64,000 nucleotides of DNA from Flavisolibacter tropicus (lineage in GTDB: Bacteria; Bacteroidota; Bacteroidia; Chitinophagales; Chitinophagaceae). A program made the position numbers and the translations under genes. Under the pieces are notes generated by a model that made no database searches, had not been told where the DNA came from, and saw only the letters and a list, made by a program, of their open reading frames with translations. The stretch is taken from assembly GCF_001644645.1 (NCBI RefSeq), contig NZ_CP011390.1:496001-560000 (forward strand), written 5' to 3'. Below, piece by piece: positions 59,927 to 64,000 of this stretch (the first letter of the stretch is position 1; every line of letters starts with the position of its first letter).

Positions 59927-60307
59927 TCAACAATTGGTTGCATTAATGAAATTATTGAATGAACCTCTGACCTCCTGCAACATATTTTCCAGGCTTAGGA
60001 ACTCATTCAATAAACGTTCATGGTCTTCGTACGTTTGATCGGTTAAGGTATCGCTTTTGGATAGTTCGTACTGTACTTTACGCTCGTGATTTTTGATTTC
60101 TTGTTTTACGTCGTGAATGTTGATCAACTGAATGTGGAACTGGTTGTGGAAGTGTTCGACGTCTTGAAGTTGGTCTCTGCTTAGCGGTTGTTTACAATTG
60201 TCTTGAAGTAATCGTTTGCATTCAGAAAATTCGTCGCGATAGTTTCTTAATATTTGCCGCCAGTCTGCTGTTTCGGCATTTAACTGTGAGATGTCTGTCT
60301 GAACCAT
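59927..60307 (-). CDS. Hypothetical coiled-coil protein, 126 residues
   Basis: The chosen start is ATG at 60307 (MVQTDISQLNAETADWRQIL); longer versions back to 60412 are open but basic and atypical. The protein is almost entirely helical with heptad-like spacing (VEHFHNQFHIQLINIHDVKQ; YEDHERLLNEFLSLENMLQE), suggesting a coiled coil. No domain recognised. It lies 77 bases upstream of the EF-G-like gene on the same strand and may share its transcript. Confidence 0.6.
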   Translation of the reverse strand: MVQTDISQLNAETADWRQILRNYRDEFSECKRLLQDNCKQPLSRDQLQDVEHFHNQFHIQLINIHDVKQEIKNHERKVQYELSKSDTLTDQTYEDHERLLNEFLSLENMLQEVRGSFNNFINATNC

Positions 60308-60534
60308 GGAAGGAAATTTAGAGGTTAAGGAATGAATAATTCGTACTCTTTCCATTTTCGCAGGTGCGGATCTCTCTATACGGACGGTTCTGCTTATAAA
60401 ATTAGAGCGCAAATATTAAAAAACAAGATTTGTTTTTGCGGGGTTTAAAGTGTATATTCTTCAGCTTACTACGGCTCAGGTTAGTGGCTGCTCATAAAGG
60501 CCATAAATTGTAGCTCTTATACGGAAACGTATTA

Positions 60535-60546
60535 GCCTGATCAGGC
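60535..60546. repeat. 12-bp palindrome GCCTGATCAGGC
   Basis: A perfect palindrome in the 677-base gap between the coiled-coil gene and the RAYT gene. Apart from this and the REP copies I see nothing coding in the gap. Confidence 0.3.
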
Positions 60547-60661
60547 AGGCTGAGGGCTATTCGCATTGTTCTTCTCATTAAACACTCAGGCAACGTGAAC
60601 TCAATTATAGTGAATGCTGTAAAAGACCATTCTCCAGTTTTTGATTATAGGGGTTACATAT

Positions 60662-60722
60662 GTTCTTACGGTGTGGCACAAGTAGGCAGCGCGGCAAGGG
60701 CTCGGCGACATACGTGTGCCAG
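60662..60722. repeat. REP-like palindromic element, copy 1
   Basis: Ends GGCACAAGTA and TACGTGTGCC are nearly complementary around a GC-rich centre (GCAGCGCGGCAAGGGCTCGG). It shares most of its sequence with copy 3 after the RAYT gene. Confidence 0.7.
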
Positions 60723-60804
60723 TGGGAGCGGATTGCGGAATTAAGTCAGGCATGGTAGCATCTGCCAAGATACCATTTTCATAAACAGTCTTTCTTTATT
60801 TTCG

Positions 60805-60851
60805 GTTGTTGGTGCAGCAAGCGCACAAGGGCTGGGAGGAACACCAACAAC
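60805..60851. repeat. 10-bp inverted repeat GTTGTTGGTG / CACCAACAAC
   Basis: Perfect arms at 60805-60814 and 60842-60851 enclosing a REP-like centre (GCAGCAAGCGCACAAGGGCT). It directly precedes REP copy 2 and is probably a diverged member of the same array. Confidence 0.5.
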
Positions 60852-60900
60852 GGCGTAAAAATACCCTAAGCGCCAAAGCCCGGCGGCATACTTGCGCCAG
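60852..60900. repeat. REP-like palindromic element, copy 2, with an intact IS110 target
   Basis: Right half CGGCGGCATACTTGCGCC matches the sequence rebuilt by joining the two flanks of the IS110 element. It contains GCATACTTGCGC at 60886-60897, the full 12-base target read from the bridge RNA guides, uninterrupted here. Confidence 0.7.
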
Positions 60901-60984
60901 ACGCTCCGCGATGCATTCCTATTGTCATATTCATAGACCTGTCCGCTATTTGCGCTTATGCCTTGTTGTTATTAGTTTTACCCG

Positions 60985-61554
60985 ATGAGCCGTAAGTACA
61001 AGTTCCGGGACAACGACCAGCTCTATTTTGTCTCTTTTGCCGTGGTGGACTGGATCGATTTGTTTATCCGCACCGAATACAAAGACATCCTGCTGAAAAG
61101 CTTTCAGTACTGCAGGGAGCATAAAGGCCTGGAGTTGTATGCCTACTGCATTATGACCTCGCACGTGCACCTGATCATCGGCTCTCAGAAAGAACCCATG
61201 GCGAACATCATGCGCGATTTAAAGCGGCATACCTCCGAGCAGCTGCATAAAGCCATTCAGCAACACCCGGGCGAAAGCCGGAAAGAGTGGATGCTGCAGC
61301 TGCTGCAGCAGGCCGGAAGCCAGAATTCCAACAACCGCGGGTTTCAGCTTTGGCGGCAGGACAACCGGCCTATTGAGTTGCGGGATGCCCATCGGTTGTA
61401 CCAAAAGTTGAACTATATTCACCGCAACCCGGTAGCGGCTGGTTTTGTGGAAAAGGAAGAAGACTGGTTGTACAGCAGTGCCCGGAATTACTTTGGGTTG
61501 AAAGGTTTGATAGAGGTTACTCTCTTAGAGCCGCAAGTAGTAACCGTTACGTAG
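60985..61554 (+). CDS. REP-associated tyrosine transposase (RAYT, Y1/IS200-like)
   Basis: A 189-residue HUH-type single-strand transposase. The metal-binding motif is SHVHLII near residue 60 and the catalytic tyrosine lies in YQKLNYIHRNPVAAGFV near residue 140. The N-terminus MSRKYKFRDNDQLYFVSFAV is typical. It is flanked by REP-like palindromes upstream (60662, 60852) and downstream (61557), the arrangement that defines RAYTs, which are thought to mobilise their REPs. Base composition is higher in GC than neighbouring genes, suggesting transfer. Confidence 0.9.
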   Translation: MSRKYKFRDNDQLYFVSFAVVDWIDLFIRTEYKDILLKSFQYCREHKGLELYAYCIMTSHVHLIIGSQKEPMANIMRDLKRHTSEQLHKAIQQHPGESRKEWMLQLLQQAGSQNSNNRGFQLWRQDNRPIELRDAHRLYQKLNYIHRNPVAAGFVEKEEDWLYSSARNYFGLKGLIEVTLLEPQVVTVT

Positions 61555-61556
61555 CG

Positions 61557-61607
61557 TCTTACAGCGCGGCACAAGTACGCAGCGCGGCAAGGGCCAGGCT
61601 GCATACT
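61557..61607. repeat. REP-like element, copy 3, left part, interrupted by IS110
   Basis: GGCACAAGTACGCAGCGCGG and following bases match copy 1; the copy stops at GCATACT (61601-61607). Its missing right half, TGCGCCAG, is found after the IS110 element at 63036-63043. Confidence 0.75.
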
Positions 61608-61639
61608 CATATCATTGCAAAAGATTATTTTTCATTATA

Positions 61640-61802
61640 GCAACAAAGCAATTAAGTAACCAGTACGCATACTAAACAAGCATCGCTATGTTGAGCGCAA
61701 GGCCTCCCTTAATTGCTTTTTCTTTTAAAGCCTGAACAGTACTTAAAGGTAGCCGCCTTACAGAGCTGCTAACCTTGTATAAAATATGAGAGAAGGCTAC
61801 TA
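61640..61802 (+). ncRNA. IS110 bridge RNA with readable target and donor guides
   Basis: Two stem-closed loops precede the transposase. Target loop: closed by AAAGCAATTAAG (61645) and CTTAATTGCTTT (61708); it holds GCATACT (61667-61673), identical to the left target 61601-61607, and GCGCAAG (61695-61701), complementary to the right target CTTGCGC (63034-63040). Donor loop: closed by AGCCT (61729) and AGGCT (61794); it holds ACAGTAC (61736-61742), identical to the right end 63027-63033, and ATATGAG (61784-61790), complementary to CTCATAT at the left end. Order and strand sense match the known IS110 design. The exact RNA ends are estimated. Confidence 0.85.
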
Positions 61803-61841
61803 AAGAAAACGTTGCTGCGTATTCATTTTTCAAATTCAGGT

Positions 61842-62912
61842 ATGGATTTATTGAAGTATGGTATTGGTATAGACATGGCCATGGACAGCTTTGATGTTTG
61901 TTTAAGTGTAATTGACCGCCAGCAGCACGTTATCATTCAAGCACGCAGCAGTTTTAGTAATGACAAAACAGGGTTTGATCGTTTCGATGCCTGGTGTACG
62001 AAACACAAGAAGCTCCCTTTGCCGACGGTTTATTTAATGGAAGCAACGGGGGTCTATTATGAGCAGCTGGCCTGGTACCTGCACACCAAAGCATACGATC
62101 TCTCCGTTGTGCTTCCCAACAAAGCCCGGAAATATAAAGAGTCGCTGGGCCTGAAATCAAAAACCGATCGTATTGATGCCAAAGGCCTTGCCCAAATGGC
62201 CTGCGAACAACAGTGCAGCCGGTGGCAACCCTTATCGGCCAACATTTACCGGCTGCGATTGGTGACCCGGCAGATTCAAAACCTTACCGAGCAAGCCATC
62301 GCGCTGTCCAATCAGTTGCACGCCCTGCAGCATGGCATGTTCCGCGATAAAGACCTGGAGAAGATGCTGCAAAAGCAACTAGTGGTTCTAAAAAAGAACA
62401 AAGCGTCACTTAAAACAAAAGTGCAGGCACTTATCGATGCTGATCCGGCCTTAAAACAAAAATTTGAAAAGATCGGGAGCATCAAAGGACTGGGCTGCCA
62501 AAGCCTGGCCGTAATTGTAGCAGAGACCAATGGTTTTGCGGCTTTTGAAAGTGCGGGGCAACTGGTCAGTTATGCAGGCTATGATGTAGTGGCCAACGAC
62601 TCCGGTAAGCGGGTAGGTAAAACAAAAATATCCAAGAAGGGCAATAGCCGGATCCGGAGGTGCTTGCATTTTCCGGCTTTTAATATGATTAAATATGAAG
62701 TGGGTGTTTTTAAAAACCTCTATCAAAGGGTGTATGAAAGAAGTAAGCTGAAAATGAAAGCGTATACAGCGGTACAGAAAAAACTGCTTATGATCATCTA
62801 TGCACTTTGGAAAAACAACGAAGCTTTTATCGATAAGATACCGGGGCCAGCATTAGGCGATACAGCCGCAGCGCCTTCGGTGGCATTGGTTGGGCAAGGG
62901 ACAAAAAATTAG
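61842..62912 (+). CDS. IS110-family transposase (bridge-RNA-guided recombinase)
   Basis: A 356-residue DEDD/Ser recombinase. The start ATG at 61842 (MDLLKYGIGIDMAMDSFDVC) was chosen because the RuvC-like domain begins there. Acidic residues are in GIGIDMAMD, LMEATGVYYEQL and KTDRIDAKGLAQMA. The C-terminal Transposase_20-type domain has IKGLGCQSLAVIVAE and SAGQLVSYAGYDV with the conserved serine, then SRIRRCLHFPAF. It appears intact, so the element may still be active. The upstream non-coding region encodes its guide RNA. Confidence 0.93.
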   Translation: MDLLKYGIGIDMAMDSFDVCLSVIDRQQHVIIQARSSFSNDKTGFDRFDAWCTKHKKLPLPTVYLMEATGVYYEQLAWYLHTKAYDLSVVLPNKARKYKESLGLKSKTDRIDAKGLAQMACEQQCSRWQPLSANIYRLRLVTRQIQNLTEQAIALSNQLHALQHGMFRDKDLEKMLQKQLVVLKKNKASLKTKVQALIDADPALKQKFEKIGSIKGLGCQSLAVIVAETNGFAAFESAGQLVSYAGYDVVANDSGKRVGKTKISKKGNSRIRRCLHFPAFNMIKYEVGVFKNLYQRVYERSKLKMKAYTAVQKKLLMIIYALWKNNEAFIDKIPGPALGDTAAAPSVALVGQGTKN

Positions 62913-63045
62913 CCCGGGCAAACGCCTGGGCTAAACAAGATAGACAGCCATCGAAGTATCGGCAGATGTCTTCTTTAAGAAAACAAAGGTATTAAAAATT
63001 AGTGCCTGAATAATTTGGTTTTCTTGACAGTACCTTGCGCCAGTG

Positions 63046-63707
63046 TCGGGGCCGTCAATGTCAATTATAATGCTTCTGAAAAGCTAACGACTACAGCCAG
63101 TTATTCCAACTTCCAGACCTTTACCAATGTAAAGCCCCAGTTTCAATACATTAACCAGCTTACGCCTTATGATAATCTAGATACGCTGAACTTTATGCAA
63201 TTGAGCCAGAATGCCAATGTTAATATTAACTATGTATTGGGCAGGGATCCGCAGTTGCCTCAGAACCTCAATGTAAACCTGAGTTTCCAGGATGCGTTTG
63301 ACAAACAAGGGGGCATTATTACAAAAGGCAATAACTCGCAATTTTATAACCTGGCGAGTACTTATAGCCGTACCAATGTAAAAAAAGCATATACTTTATC
63401 AAGGGCTCTCAATATGACATACAATACCATTGGAACTACTCAAATGATTACTGCTGGTCCAACGCTTATGGCCAATAAACAATTGTTTGAAAAGAAAGTA
63501 CAAACAGGGGCTTCGGTCTCTTATAACATTACACACAACCTTGAAGCTGTTCAAGGGCAAGTAGCCTTATTGCGGGTTAATGGCGGCTATTCGTATAAGA
63601 AGAAGCATTTGCTAAACCTGTCAGCTGTTACCATGTACAGGACTATGAATAACAGGGAAGCACAGAATGATGTTACGGTTAACTTAAGTTATAATTACAA
63701 TTTTTAG
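63046..63707 (+). pseudogene. C-terminal remnant of an outer-membrane beta-barrel protein
   Basis: About 220 codons of barrel-type sequence (AVNVNYNASEKLTTTASYSN; NVNLSFQDAFDKQGG; VTVNLSYNYNF at the end) with no signal peptide and no ATG near the 5' edge. It begins directly after the right half of REP copy 3. The N-terminal part is not elsewhere in the window. Because the IS110 element lies inside the REP, the truncation must be older than, or independent of, the IS insertion. Confidence 0.75.
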
Positions 63708-63927
63708 TGCTTTGGCTACTGTACTAAATTTTTGGTAGTTGGTCTTTAAGACGAGCGCCTCCCATATAATGGTACTTTCTTGTTAAGCGAGAGCAGATAC
63801 TTACTTCAACAAACACAGGATCAAGTTCAGCATGATAGCGTATAGTATGTTTGATAGCGATCCAATTTATAATGGAAGTGTTTGAGATTCTTCATTATTA
63901 CTCAAGCTCTTCATAGCGTTCTATGAA

Positions 63928-64000
63928 TTATAAAAACCGTTTCCTAAAGTTTACGCCATTAACCTTAACGTAATCAGCGCCGTTGCTGTGGCAATACCAA
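63928..64000 (-). CDS. Possible C-terminal end of a minus-strand gene (partial)
   Basis: An open frame to the right edge, ending GADYVKVNGVNFRKRFL and stop at 63928. Only about 23 residues are visible and no family can be named. The bases between 63711 and 63927 show nothing recognisable. Confidence 0.3.
   Translation of the reverse strand, partial: WYCHSNGADYVKVNGVNFRKRFL

Larger units (their letters stand above)
61606..63035 (+). mobile_element. IS110-family insertion sequence inserted in a REP
   Basis: The element spans about 1428 bp with a CT dinucleotide at both junctions (61606-61607 and 63034-63035); one CT belongs to the element. Joining the flanks rebuilds GCATA-CT-TGCGCCAG as in REP copy 2. 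There are no terminal inverted repeats, as expected for IS110. It contains a 5' non-coding bridge RNA region and one transposase gene. The boundaries are supported independently by the RNA guide matches. Confidence 0.88.

Noticed and set aside
61842..63707. IS110 insertion as the cause of the outer-membrane gene truncation
   Set aside because: The guides and flanks show the IS is inside the REP, which itself separates it from the gene remnant.

Overview
This window looks like part of the chromosome of a Bacteroidota bacterium, most likely family Chitinophagaceae or a close relative. The evidence is several TonB-dependent receptor genes, a SusC/SusD pair, a secreted protein with a type IX secretion (T9SS) C-terminal sorting domain, lipoproteins with short lipoboxes, and moderate-to-low GC. 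The family-level placement is inference; no rRNA or tRNA gene was seen.

Layout. 1-4.7 kb: the tail of an unknown gene and a large secreted BNR-repeat/Calx-beta/T9SS protein. 4.7-7.4 kb (minus): pgi and a threonine aldolase gene. 7.7-15.5 kb: three tandem paralogous outer-membrane beta-barrel receptors; the second and third share an upstream module and near-identical terminators. 15.6-20.5 kb (minus): thrA-thrB-thrC, preceded by a short reading frame with ten threonine codons among thirteen and a hairpin, a candidate attenuator. 20.5-23.8 kb: gene-poor DNA with a 22-bp-period tandem array, a GlxA/AraC-type regulator, a possible small minus-strand transcription unit and a GC-rich structured block. 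23.8-26.3 kb: metY and metX, so the threonine and methionine branches from homoserine lie close together. 26.3-35.1 kb: small hypothetical genes, a TerC family gene, a formyltransferase-like gene, a LytTR response regulator convergent with a histidine kinase that carries an in-frame stop, an M61 peptidase and a PQQ-type sugar dehydrogenase.

35.3-52.4 kb is a coherent glycerophosphodiester/glycerol-3-phosphate locus: a DeoR/GlpR-type regulator divergent from glpD, glpT, susC, susD, a DUF5689-like lipoprotein, a calcineurin-like phosphoesterase, an SGNH hydrolase, a glycerophosphodiester phosphodiesterase (GDPD), glpK, glpF and a second GDPD. The likely flow is import of a phosphodiester-containing ligand by SusCD, cleavage by periplasmic or surface esterases, uptake by GlpT and GlpF, phosphorylation by GlpK and oxidation by GlpD.

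52.6-60.3 kb: exonuclease III, a small secreted protein, a frameshifted TonB receptor, an EF-G-like GTPase and small hypothetical genes. 60.4-63.7 kb is mobile DNA: REP-like palindromes around a REP-associated tyrosine transposase (RAYT), and an IS110-family element inserted inside one REP. From sequence alone the four guide segments of the IS110 bridge RNA can be read: two match the halves of the interrupted REP and two match the element's own ends, all meeting at a CT core. A beta-barrel gene remnant follows.

Three genes carry single-base lesions: the SusC gene, the 54.8 kb receptor and the histidine kinase. Two of these are missing bases in T-runs, so sequencing error should be excluded before calling them pseudogenes.
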